Shown piece by piece: positions 30,000 to 37,008 of a stretch of 44,609 nucleotides of DNA. The first letter of the stretch is position 1; every line of letters begins with the position of its first letter. Origin of the DNA: a virus; the IMG/VR virus record IMGVR_UViG_3300008740_000015, positions 1 to 44,609 of that record. One strand, given 5' to 3'. Below the pieces are notes generated by a model. That model searched no databases and was not told where the DNA came from. It saw only the letters and a list, made by a program, of their open reading frames with translations. A program made the position numbers and the translations under genes.

Positions 30000-30286
30000 T
30001 TGTGTTTATCGTATAATGTTTTCAATATTTCATGCCCACCAGGTTCGTTTTCTATCTCACTCAACATCGAGGAAAATATTTGGTTTTCTTCCCATAATTC
30101 ATAATAATCTTTATTAACCTGATTTAAAGTTATAGAATCAATTTTTATTTTCTTTTTAAGTGAATCAATCTGCTGCGTATATTGAGGACACTGATCACAG
30201 GGTTTAGCCTTTCTTACTGTAGAGCAAGTATAAACCATAATAACTAAAATACTTACAAGTATTATATTATACGTTTTACTATTCAT
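29996..30286 (-). CDS. Lipoprotein-like protein with CST..AKPC..CP motif
   Basis: A hydrophobic start (ILVSILVIMVYTCS) gives a lipobox-like Cys, then CSTVRKAKPCDQCPQY, then a helical coil (IDSLKKKIKIDSITLNQV). The CST-x3-AKPC-xx-CP block recurs in the gene at 30591-30842. It is coupled to the CHU_C gene (4-nt overlap). It may be a surface or periplasmic lipoprotein, for example spanin-like. Confidence 0.68.
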   Translation of the reverse strand: MNSKTYNIILVSILVIMVYTCSTVRKAKPCDQCPQYTQQIDSLKKKIKIDSITLNQVNKDYYELWEENQIFSSMLSEIENEPGGHEILKTLYDKHK

Positions 30287-30342
30287 TTCTCATATGAGTT
30301 TTCTATTATTTCTAGTAATATTTCAATAGCTGTTTTATTCAT
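30283..30342 (-). CDS. Possible micro-ORF (19 residues)
   Basis: MNKTAIEILLEIIENSYEK ends in a stop that overlaps the next start (ATGA). The coupling and the gap it fills are the only support. Confidence 0.35.
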   Translation of the reverse strand: MNKTAIEILLEIIENSYEK

Positions 30343-30354
30343 TAGTTCTGCCTT

Positions 30355-30594
30355 TTAAAATGGTAAATCTTTTTTTATTTGGTTAGATTCTATATTTAAT
30401 ATTTCTCTTTCAATTTGGGGGTCATTCATATTTAAAATTTCTTCTAAATAATCCCCTATTTCCTGTTTTGTTTCTTGTTTAGCTGTTTTGATTGCTGATT
30501 CTAGTTTACCATCATGGTAAGGATCAATTTCATCTTTAGAATTTAATAACCAACTTGCTAGAATTCTTAATCTATTAATTCTATTATCTTTCAT
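30355..30594 (-). CDS. Small soluble protein (79 residues)
   Basis: A basic helix (RINRLRILASWLLNSKDEID) is followed by an acidic helical part ending LPF. No motif recognised. The start overlaps the lipoprotein-like gene upstream by 4 nt. Confidence 0.65.
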   Translation of the reverse strand: MKDNRINRLRILASWLLNSKDEIDPYHDGKLESAIKTAKQETKQEIGDYLEEILNMNDPQIEREILNIESNQIKKDLPF

Positions 30595-30842
30595 AATTGT
30601 TCTATTGTTATTTCTTCCTCACTTATTAATAAAGTTTTACTTTCTGGAAAACACATTCCATTATAATTGTAATGGGGTATTGTTAATATTGTTGTATCAT
30701 AATAAATGTAACTGAAATGAGGACATGATGTACACGGCTTAGCTCTTTTGCTTGTGCTACAACTACAGTTTAAAAATAATAACCCTAATAATATTAAAAC
30801 CCAATATGTTATCAATAATATTTTTTGTTTTTTTGTTATCAT
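30591..30842 (-). CDS. Second lipoprotein-like protein with CST..AKPC..CP motif
   Basis: A hydrophobic start (ILLITYWVLILLGLLFLNCS) leads to CSCSTSKRAKPCTSCPHF, the same motif as in the 96-residue gene at 29996-30286. The rest is Tyr/Pro-rich. The two are likely short paralogues with a shared lipidated, Cys-rich head and different tails. Confidence 0.68.
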   Translation of the reverse strand: MITKKQKILLITYWVLILLGLLFLNCSCSTSKRAKPCTSCPHFSYIYYDTTILTIPHYNYNGMCFPESKTLLISEEEITIEQL

Positions 30843-31111
30843 AAGCTACCAGGATTATGATCCCCTCTTAAATGTTTATCATGATCATTTTTGGGGTAAT
30901 TTACCATTCCGCAAAACACTTCAAAATCAATATCCAATAACCTATATTTATTATACCATTCTGATTTCCACATACCCATTAAATGTTCATATTTTTTAGT
31001 TTCCTCATGATAATAAAGGGCATAATCATCCATCATCTTAGAAACTTCTGTACCATTTGGGTAATTTTTTTTATATTTTTCAAGCCAATCATAGGCTGTT
31101 AGTACCTTCAT
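30839..31111 (-). CDS. Protein of 90 residues, His/Tyr-rich
   Basis: The product (MKVLTAYDWLEKYKKNYPNG ...) is helical with a YYHEETKKYEHLMGMWKSEW segment and ends HLRGDHNPGSL. No recognised motif. It is coupled by 4 nt to the lipoprotein-like gene. Confidence 0.65.
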   Translation of the reverse strand: MKVLTAYDWLEKYKKNYPNGTEVSKMMDDYALYYHEETKKYEHLMGMWKSEWYNKYRLLDIDFEVFCGMVNYPKNDHDKHLRGDHNPGSL

Positions 31112-31116
31112 AATTT

Positions 31117-31278
31117 CTAGCTTGATTGTCTTAAATCAGTTAAACTTGAACAATTAACTAATGATAACACACCATAAAATATCATTTGATGAGTATTATC
31201 ATTTAAATAATAATATAGAGTCATTCCCATACAAAATAGAAATACTAATGTGACAAATGTTGTTGTTCTATCTTTCAT
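31117..31278 (-). CDS. Small membrane protein (53 residues)
   Basis: MKDRTTTFVTLVFLFCMGMT begins a signal-anchor helix, and MIFYGVLSLVNCSSL a second hydrophobic stretch. Its start overlaps the upstream stop (ATGA). Function unknown. Confidence 0.6.
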   Translation of the reverse strand: MKDRTTTFVTLVFLFCMGMTLYYYLNDNTHQMIFYGVLSLVNCSSLTDLRQSS

Positions 31279-31469
31279 AATTTATATTTATTTTTTAATT
31301 TTTTTATAGTTTCTAATGTGTATTTAAATTCTGATTCTAAATTTTCTAGAATTTGAACTTCGGGGGTTTCATAACTTGTGTATTTTAAAATATCTTCTAT
31401 TTCATCTTTAAATCCATCAATCACTATTTCTATATCACCCCAAAACTTATCTTTTGCTTGACTACTCAT
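31275..31469 (-). CDS. Small acidic helical protein (64 residues)
   Basis: FWGDIEIVIDGFKDEIEDIL and ILENLESEFKYTLETIKKLK form two acidic helices. It lies 3 nt from the 115-residue gene upstream. Function unknown. Confidence 0.65.
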   Translation of the reverse strand: MSSQAKDKFWGDIEIVIDGFKDEIEDILKYTSYETPEVQILENLESEFKYTLETIKKLKNKYKL

Positions 31470-31472
31470 AAC

Positions 31473-31820
31473 TTATATTTTTCTTAATAAACCTGGTGAA
31501 ACATTAATTATATTAAACCTATTGCTTGTACAAACAACTTTAATATTCTTTTGATTAATTTTCTGAATCTCAAAAATCAAATCTGGAAGTACTTTTTTAT
31601 GAGAAATTTTAACTCTTTCACCAATTGAAAAATCTTCTTTAGTTAAAATATTTCCTCTATCTCCTTTAAGAGCTGTCATTTTACCCCTAACTGAGGTTTC
31701 ATCATAAGTAAGTGTTCCTAATTTAATTGTAACCCCATACTTTTTTTCTAATTCCAAAACTGCATCTTGGAAATCTTTTCTAAAATTTGTAACTTTTTGT
31801 TTTGTAAATGTATTATTCAT
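31473..31820 (-). CDS. Protein of 115 residues, beta-rich, unknown
   Basis: A basic helix (FTKQKVTNFRKDFQDAVLEL) leads into a beta domain (FSIGERVKISHKKVLPDLIF then QKINQKNIKVVCTS), reminiscent of KOW/SH3-type barrels. The first gene of the 31.8-29.3 kb operon; start context AAAATAAAAGTTATG. Confidence 0.68.
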   Translation of the reverse strand: MNNTFTKQKVTNFRKDFQDAVLELEKKYGVTIKLGTLTYDETSVRGKMTALKGDRGNILTKEDFSIGERVKISHKKVLPDLIFEIQKINQKNIKVVCTSNRFNIINVSPGLLRKI

Positions 31821-31845
31821 AACTTTTATTTTTTTTATTTATGTC

Positions 31846-31876
31846 TAAATATACGAAAGAACTTTTGCTCTTCCAA
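31846..31876 (-). promoter_or_regulatory. Early-type promoter of the 31.8-29.3 kb operon
   Basis: TTGG (31876-31873), 19 nt, TATATTTA (31853-31846). Confidence 0.75.
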
Positions 31877-31880
31877 GTAA

Positions 31881-32393
31881 TTAAGCGCTTACTTTAAAAG
31901 CGCTTTCAACTACTCTTCTATAACCATTAAATTGGTAACTCCCATTATCAATCAAAACACCATCTTTAATTGTAAATGCATGTTTGTGAACTAATATTAT
32001 ATAAGTTCCTTTATTGAATTTTTGAGCAAATGCTTTAACTGTATAAGCAACTTTTTTGTGCTTATATCTTCTATTAACTAATTTACCCCCTAATTTTGGC
32101 TGATCACCAACATGCTCAATATTAAATGTTTTACCATCTTGATTAAACAAATCTAATTGACCTGCTGGGTCAAAAGTAATTGGTTTTTTGGATAATTTTT
32201 TTAAAGTACTATTGAAAAACTTTGTACCTTTTCCTTTTTTACGATTGAATCTTTTAGAAACAAACACATGAGCCATATTGTAATTAACCTCAAATGCATT
32301 TGCAAATGCTCTAACTACACAATCATTTTTTTCTTTTTTAGCGATTTCACTTTTCTCACTAACTTCATAACCATTTTTAAAATTTTGTAACAT
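31881..32393 (-). CDS. Papain-like (C39-type) cysteine protease-like protein
   Basis: I chose the ATG at 32393 because it follows the standard AAAATAAAGGTT context; the longer frame to 32438 would overlap the promoter leader. The 170-residue protein has KNDCVVRAFANAF (Cys, about residue 25), then LVHKHAFTIKDGVLIDNGSY (His about 136, Asp/Asn after), the order of a papain-like Cys-His-Asp triad as in C39-type and related phage families. It is a single-gene unit with its own promoter. Targets unknown; it may cleave host or phage proteins. Confidence 0.68.
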   Translation of the reverse strand: MLQNFKNGYEVSEKSEIAKKEKNDCVVRAFANAFEVNYNMAHVFVSKRFNRKKGKGTKFFNSTLKKLSKKPITFDPAGQLDLFNQDGKTFNIEHVGDQPKLGGKLVNRRYKHKKVAYTVKAFAQKFNKGTYIILVHKHAFTIKDGVLIDNGSYQFNGYRRVVESAFKVSA

Positions 32394-32440
32394 AACCTTT
32401 ATTTTTTTTAATTTAATTTGCTCGAACCATTCGAACACCG

Positions 32441-32471
32441 TAAATATACGAACCCTTCTTCAGGTATCCAA
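32441..32471 (-). promoter_or_regulatory. Early-type promoter of the papain-like gene
   Basis: TTGG (32471-32468), 19 nt, TATATTTA (32448-32441); about 40 nt are shared with the 29.3 kb promoter region. Confidence 0.78.
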
Positions 32472-32491
32472 GCATTTTTGCATAAGTCTTT

Positions 32492-32701
32492 CTAGTTCTT
32501 TAATGCTCTTACTTGAAGAACAGTGTCAATAATTGTTAATTGTTTTTCACAGTCCTTTATTACCCTAAAATCCATATTAGCATCAGCTAAACCTAATTCA
32601 ACTTCTTTTTTCTTTTCTAGTTCAATTAAATCTAAGGCATTTAACTTATTTACCATGTTTAGGTATTTTTCATCTTCTAGTGATAATCCTCTATATCTCA
32701 T
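32492..32701 (-). CDS. Small coiled-coil protein (69 residues)
   Basis: RGLSLEDEKYLNMVNKLNAL then LIELEKKKEVELGLADANMD indicates a helical, coiled-coil product. It is the last gene of the 33.1-32.5 kb operon. Function unknown. Confidence 0.65.
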   Translation of the reverse strand: MRYRGLSLEDEKYLNMVNKLNALDLIELEKKKEVELGLADANMDFRVIKDCEKQLTIIDTVLQVRALKN

Positions 32702-32707
32702 AGTTTT

Positions 32708-32932
32708 TTATTTATAATATTGTATATCTTGAAATATTTTTATTAATAATTTTTTATCAGAATATGTTGCAGGTTTAATTTCATAATTACCTTCTTCATT
32801 CTCTCTAACAAATGCTACTGATGATAAATTACCACCAAATAACTTGTTTAATAAATCTTTCACTTCCTTACTCACTGTATAAATATCTTTAGGAGTTAGT
32901 GAATTGAATAATTTGTTTTCTTTAAATGCCAT
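32708..32932 (-). CDS. Small soluble protein (74 residues)
   Basis: The product has an N-terminal helical part (LTPKDIYTVSKEVKDLLNKL) and a short beta-rich part (SVAFVRENEEGNYEIKPATY). The start context AAAATAAAGGTTATG is of the promoter-proximal type although a gene precedes it. Confidence 0.65.
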   Translation of the reverse strand: MAFKENKLFNSLTPKDIYTVSKEVKDLLNKLFGGNLSSVAFVRENEEGNYEIKPATYSDKKLLIKIFQDIQYYK

Positions 32933-32948
32933 AACCTTTATTTTATTT

Positions 32949-33134
32949 TTATTTCCAACTATCTATTTCCCAAGCTAAACCCGAGTCTACATAAGCATCT
33001 TCACTGTATGAGTTGATTTTCAATACATTACCATCTGTGAATTTGATTAAAATTAATTCTTCACCAATTTCAATACCTTGATCAATGCTTTCAATCGTTT
33101 TTCCTTCAAATACTTTTAATGTTAATTCTGCCAT
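32949..33134 (-). CDS. Small beta protein (61 residues)
   Basis: MAELTLKVFEGKTIESIDQG and ELILIKFTDGNVLKINSYSE form a short beta-sandwich-like layout seen in several phage DUFs. It lies directly after the second copy of the 64-nt promoter/leader block. Function unknown. Confidence 0.68.
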   Translation of the reverse strand: MAELTLKVFEGKTIESIDQGIEIGEELILIKFTDGNVLKINSYSEDAYVDSGLAWEIDSWK

Positions 33135-33195
33135 AACCTTTATTTTATCTCTTTATTTACGCCGTAAATATACGAACCCTTCTTCAGGTATCCAA
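33132..33195 (-). repeat. 64-nt exact repeat, copy 2
   Basis: Identical to 29250-29313 from the start codon through both promoter boxes. Confidence 0.9.
33165..33195 (-). promoter_or_regulatory. Early-type promoter of the 33.1-32.5 kb operon
   Basis: TTGG (33195-33192), 19 nt, TATATTTA (33172-33165). The -33 box lies inside the last codons of the upstream gene, which ends ...KYLDT. Confidence 0.78.
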
Positions 33196-33600
33196 ATATT
33201 TTTGCCAGTTTCTTTCTGCTCTTATTGCTTCTTTCTCGAAAGGATGATTACCATAATTAAAACCTTGGTCGTATAGTTTTTTGAATTCCTCTTGGTCTTG
33301 TAATGTATGGGTGTGTTCGTGTAATAATGATCTTATAATATCTTCTTCAGTATTTGTTTTTTCAGAATATAAATAAATTATATCCTTATGGGGATCATAT
33401 CGAGCATCTGGATTGCCTTGTTCTCTTTTTAAGTCTTTAATCCCTACAGCATCTACTTGTTTCCAAATATTTTCATGTACTTCAACAGGTTTCATTTGAC
33501 CACCTAAATCTTTTACTATTTGAGGGTACACTCTATCAACAATTACTTGTATTGAATTATTTTCTAAAACTTCATTTAATATGTGTTTTAGTTTAATCAT
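33184..33600 (-). CDS. Leader type 2 protein with HExxH zinc-metallopeptidase motif
   Basis: The leader MIKLKHILNE|V has the length and ILNE end of the type 2 leaders. Residues 88-105 carry SLLHEHTHTLQDQ with HEHTH = HExxH, and a later Glu (FEKEAIRAERNW) could be the third zinc ligand. Upstream, KDIIYLYSEKTNTEEDIIRS resembles the pre-helix strand of zincins. If the leader targets it to the head, this would be a metallopeptidase carried in the virion. Its last codons overlap the next promoter. Confidence 0.72.
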   Translation of the reverse strand: MIKLKHILNEVLENNSIQVIVDRVYPQIVKDLGGQMKPVEVHENIWKQVDAVGIKDLKREQGNPDARYDPHKDIIYLYSEKTNTEEDIIRSLLHEHTHTLQDQEEFKKLYDQGFNYGNHPFEKEAIRAERNWQKYLDT

Positions 33601-34151
33601 GCAGGTAAGTCAGGTAAGTAAAGTTCAAATTTATCATCAAATGTTCTATATTTATAAGGCTTATCCAGTTTAGATAATTGATTTTTTATATACAGCGCAT
33701 ACATCTTACCTCTCTTACTTGTTGTGTTACCAAATGATGTATCTTCATCTTCTTCTGATTTGGGGGCTATAATTACTTTTCCTATTGGGACATGCTTATC
33801 CCATTCGTTAATCCAACTAATTACAATATCTGTAACTGTTGCCATTATTTCATACTGCTCACCTAAGTTTGTAACAGACATCTCTGAGTCTATTCCATAT
33901 TCATCATGGGCCCAAAAGTTAACATCAACAATTAATCCCTCATATCTATCACTCCACCCATAATCCATCTCTACGGTGTATTTAGTTCCTTTATCTGTTG
34001 TAAATTTGTAAGTAGTTATGTCTTGGGGGGTTGAGAATTCAATATAGTTGGCATATTCTTGAGGTGTTGTAGATCCTCTATCAATAGTCCACTTATACTT
34101 CTTTGCAGATGCATCACCGATCTCATTTAATATATCTATTAATTTAATCAT
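33597..34151 (-). CDS. Leader type 2 protein (184 residues), beta-rich
   Basis: The leader MIKLIDILNE|I is followed by a beta-rich domain (TTYKFTTDKGTKYTVEMDYG, GLIVDVNFWAHDEYG, EYEI-type strands). A short acidic/Ser-Lys linker precedes a C-terminal helix and LYLPDLPA end. It overlaps the metallopeptidase-like gene by 4 nt. No known fold recognised. Confidence 0.7.
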   Translation of the reverse strand: MIKLIDILNEIGDASAKKYKWTIDRGSTTPQEYANYIEFSTPQDITTYKFTTDKGTKYTVEMDYGWSDRYEGLIVDVNFWAHDEYGIDSEMSVTNLGEQYEIMATVTDIVISWINEWDKHVPIGKVIIAPKSEEDEDTSFGNTTSKRGKMYALYIKNQLSKLDKPYKYRTFDDKFELYLPDLPA

Positions 34152-34768
34152 TTAGTATACCCTTCAGGGGTTGAATTAATGGAAGTTTTAAATCCCATTG
34201 ATCCTACTTTATCAGCAATTTTACGAACCCCATCTGTTATTTTATTAAACATTTCTATATCTTCATCCTTTACCCAACTATATTCTTCTGGGTGTCTTAT
34301 TTCTCTAGGAAGGTTTAAATAAAACTCAAACCCATTTTCAGGAGAATAAACATAACCAACATCAGAGGCAGAGCCATTCCCAAATCTATACCAACTATAT
34401 TCATCATAAGCTCTTGCAGGTGTTTCTCTTTTTAAATCCCACATTGCATCCTCAACTTGTTGAAATGCCTTTATAATTTTTTCATCAGGTTTACCATATT
34501 TTTTTTGATGTCGTAATGCTTCATTCTCATCATATACACTCATTACAGTATTTTCAGTTGCACTTTGGGCACGATTTTTCATACTAAAACGTTCACTAAA
34601 TATCCATGGTTGTAATGTTTTTACATGATAGTCTCGTGATCTATTACTAAAATTTTCTTCTGATGGATGGAAAAACCAAACTCCCTCTCTTTCAAGGACG
34701 TCTGTATTTTCATTTAATACCTTAGAAATTTCTTCTTTGATTATTTGTCTTAGTTGGCTTTTTTTCAT
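34148..34768 (-). CDS. Leader type 1 protein (206 residues)
   Basis: The leader MKKSQLRQIIKEEISKVLNE is followed by N, so the VLNE|N and IIKE|E sites are both present. The body (from about residue 26) is aromatic and has VWFFHPSEENFSNRSRDYHV, a KTLQPWIFSERF stretch and WVKDEDIEMF near the end. This is one of the largest leader proteins. Function unknown; an ADP-ribosyltransferase-like fold cannot be excluded. Confidence 0.7.
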   Translation of the reverse strand: MKKSQLRQIIKEEISKVLNENTDVLEREGVWFFHPSEENFSNRSRDYHVKTLQPWIFSERFSMKNRAQSATENTVMSVYDENEALRHQKKYGKPDEKIIKAFQQVEDAMWDLKRETPARAYDEYSWYRFGNGSASDVGYVYSPENGFEFYLNLPREIRHPEEYSWVKDEDIEMFNKITDGVRKIADKVGSMGFKTSINSTPEGYTK

Positions 34769-34781
34769 TTTTTAGTTTTGT

Positions 34782-35039
34782 TTATCTTCTATCTAATTGT
34801 TGTGATGTCGCATCAACACCAGAGCGGTCCCTTACATCTATTCCAAACTTATCTAATAGATTATCCAATTGGTTTCTTTCATCATCAGTTAACCTTATTT
34901 TATTTTTCAAGGTATTAGCAGTTAAATTAAGAGCGACACGGATAAATTCAATATCCCCATCCTCAATAGTAATTTTTCCTTCATTCAATACACTACGTAT
35001 TTCCTCTTTGATGAGTTGTTTTAGTTCTGATTTTTTCAT
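34782..35039 (-). CDS. Leader type 1 small protein (85 residues)
   Basis: The leader MKKSELKQLIKEEIRSVLNE is followed by G (VLNE|G). The body is helical (IEFIRVALNLTANTLKNKIR). It starts 13 nt upstream of the next gene's region and meets its upstream neighbour by 4 nt. Confidence 0.72.
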   Translation of the reverse strand: MKKSELKQLIKEEIRSVLNEGKITIEDGDIEFIRVALNLTANTLKNKIRLTDDERNQLDNLLDKFGIDVRDRSGVDATSQQLDRR

Positions 35040-35305
35040 TTTACTAGTTTTTCCATCTGTTTTAATTTTTCCAATAATGTTGAAAAAATTGGTACTACGG
35101 GACCCAAATTATATTTATCTTTATTATACTCCACCCAATCCTCTACTTTAAGACCAAATTTTTTCTTAGATAATTCATCCATTAAAACAGCTATTTCCCA
35201 ACCATACTCTTTTATTAATTTTTGTGCTGTCTCATTACGAGTTTCTAAACCCATATTTTCTTTTATTTCCTCTTTAATTAGTTTTCTTAGTTCTGATTTT
35301 TTCAT
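35036..35305 (-). CDS. Leader type 1 small protein (89 residues)
   Basis: The leader is MKKSELRKLIKEEIKENMGL, with LIKE|E as the candidate cut. The body has helices (AQKLIKEYGWEIAVLMDELS) and a short Pro-rich turn. Function unknown. Confidence 0.7.
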   Translation of the reverse strand: MKKSELRKLIKEEIKENMGLETRNETAQKLIKEYGWEIAVLMDELSKKKFGLKVEDWVEYNKDKYNLGPVVPIFSTLLEKLKQMEKLVK

Positions 35306-35311
35306 TTTAAT

Positions 35312-35545
35312 TTATCTTAATAAATTTAACACCCATACTAAGGTTTCATGAATGGCATCATGTTCACCACCCGTATACCCATAAACTTTTGTATCATATC
35401 CTGCTCTATGGGCTTCTTTACTATGGTTTTGATGTTTTAGTAATTTCTCTTCTATTTTACTAATAATATCTATCTCACCATTTTCCTCACTTAATACCTT
35501 AGAGATTTCTTCTTTAATTATTTTTTTTAATTCAGATTTTTTCAT
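35312..35545 (-). CDS. Leader type 1 small protein, His-rich (77 residues)
   Basis: The leader MKKSELKKIIKEEISKVLSE is followed by E. The body contains KHQNHSKEAHRAGYDTKVYG and GGEHDAIHETLVWV, so several His could bind metal. Function unknown. Confidence 0.7.
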   Translation of the reverse strand: MKKSELKKIIKEEISKVLSEENGEIDIISKIEEKLLKHQNHSKEAHRAGYDTKVYGYTGGEHDAIHETLVWVLNLLR

Positions 35546-35556
35546 TATTTATTATT

Positions 35557-36141
35557 TTATGAAGGTATTCCTGCCATTATTTTAGTATGTTCTTGACCAC
35601 CAATAGTTCTTGTATACCAACCATTACCTTTTTTAGATGAGTCTGTTGGATGAGCACCATGCCAAGTAGTTTCACCTGAACGTCTTGGCCCTAAAATATC
35701 TCTTACTGTTTCTTCATCATCTATAGTAGGAGCGCCTCCAATTCCAACTAAAGAATTGAATGCAGGACCAGAAACTTCAACATAATTACCTGGGGTTTTT
35801 AATAAGCTAGTTTTATGTTTTAATAAATTTTTAATATTTGCTCTATCTCCATCGTGCCCCATTCCAGTATGTTTGACTCCATGAGAAGTGGTTTTACCAA
35901 ATGTGGCTACGTCTATTTCAGGATCAGCATCTATGTCTGCTACTTTCCAGTATGTTAATTCAGGGTCTAGAACATCAGAAGGTGATTTGTATTTAACATG
36001 ACCCCCAATAGAAGAGTATGCATTTTGAATCAAGTCAAACACTTGATCTTGAATATCTTTTAATTCAGAAGGATCTGTTACTTGAACATATTTACCTTTT
36101 GGATAATTTACTTCATTCAATATGTCTAATAGTTTAATCAT
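35557..36141 (-). CDS. Leader type 2 protein (194 residues), paralogue of the next gene
   Basis: The leader is MIKLLDILNE|V. The body shares a pattern with the gene at 36143-36706: LIQNAYSSIGGHVK, then LDPELTYWKVADIDADPEID, FGKTTSHGVKHTGMGHDG. The conserved GGH, D-x-D-(P) and GHD motifs suggest an enzyme with metal or nucleotide binding. I do not recognise the family. Confidence 0.72.
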   Translation of the reverse strand: MIKLLDILNEVNYPKGKYVQVTDPSELKDIQDQVFDLIQNAYSSIGGHVKYKSPSDVLDPELTYWKVADIDADPEIDVATFGKTTSHGVKHTGMGHDGDRANIKNLLKHKTSLLKTPGNYVEVSGPAFNSLVGIGGAPTIDDEETVRDILGPRRSGETTWHGAHPTDSSKKGNGWYTRTIGGQEHTKIMAGIPS

Positions 36142-36142
36142 T

Positions 36143-36706
36143 TTAAATTATAGGATTACCAAATACTGTTTCAACATGGAAATTTCCAGATGAAACTTCT
36201 CTTTTATATTCTCCCTTATTATCTAACCATTCAACTTCTTGGTTAAAAATTTTTTCAACTTGTTCTTGATTATCTATGTATGGAGTTCCCATACCATATA
36301 AAATATCACCTAATCTGTCTGAGGCCTCAATCCAATATCCTTTTTTCTTTAATTGATTAGATAATTTTTGAATTAATTCTTTTTTTGATTCTCTTTGGTT
36401 ATCATGACCAATTCCTGATATTTTAATTCCAAATGGAGATTTTCTACCAAATAAAACTGAATCAGCTTCAGGATCAATATCATGGTCTATTGCTTCCCAA
36501 TAGTAAAGTCTTGGGTTAAATACTGAATCTACATTTGGTACACTTGGGTGTCCACCAAGTGGGGCATAAGAATTTTGGACTAGAACGAATAAATTATCAG
36601 CTATTTCTTTACGCTGTCCAGCGTCTAACATTTGAATCCATCTATTCTTTTTATCATAGAGTTGATTAAATGTTTCTTCTCTTAATATGTCTAAGAATTT
36701 AATCAT
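36143..36706 (-). CDS. Leader type 2 protein (187 residues), paralogue of its neighbour
   Basis: The leader MIKFLDILRE|E has LRE as the cut site. The body matches the neighbour: LVQNSYAPLGGHPS, FNPRLYYWEAIDHDIDPEAD, FGRKSPFGIKISGIGHD. The paralogues have diverged but kept GGH, YW-x2-(I/A)D and G(I/M)GHD. A shared enzymatic role is likely, such as modification of host targets after injection. Confidence 0.72.
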   Translation of the reverse strand: MIKFLDILREETFNQLYDKKNRWIQMLDAGQRKEIADNLFVLVQNSYAPLGGHPSVPNVDSVFNPRLYYWEAIDHDIDPEADSVLFGRKSPFGIKISGIGHDNQRESKKELIQKLSNQLKKKGYWIEASDRLGDILYGMGTPYIDNQEQVEKIFNQEVEWLDNKGEYKREVSSGNFHVETVFGNPII

Positions 36707-36736
36707 TAATTATTTTACCAGTCTTGATGATATGTT

Positions 36737-36994
36737 TTAAAATGATTTTGGTTCATCTCCTCCAAATTTTTCTCTGAGATGAGCATCTAATTTAGGACCA
36801 AGTTCTTCATAAGCTACTCGGGCCCTCTCCATAGTTTTAGGATCATCACTGTCAAGATGAAGAACAGCATTACTTAATTCTGCAGCTGCTATTTGATAGG
36901 CTTTTTCTTCATCACTATGAAATTGATGGGGAGTTGTTTTGGTTTCTTTTTGAATTTCTTCTCTAATTATTTGTCTTAATTGCGATTTTTTCAT
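36737..36994 (-). CDS. Leader type 1 small protein (85 residues)
   Basis: The leader is MKKSQLRQIIREEIQKETKT, with IIRE|E as a possible cut. The body is helical and acidic (DEEKAYQIAAAELSNAVLHL). Function unknown. Confidence 0.7.
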   Translation of the reverse strand: MKKSQLRQIIREEIQKETKTTPHQFHSDEEKAYQIAAAELSNAVLHLDSDDPKTMERARVAYEELGPKLDAHLREKFGGDEPKSF

Positions 36995-37008
36995 TTTATT
37001 ATTTAATT

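Noticed and set aside
32394-32438. Upstream extension of the papain-like gene
   Set aside because: It would place the start in the promoter leader; the ATG at 32393 has the standard start context.
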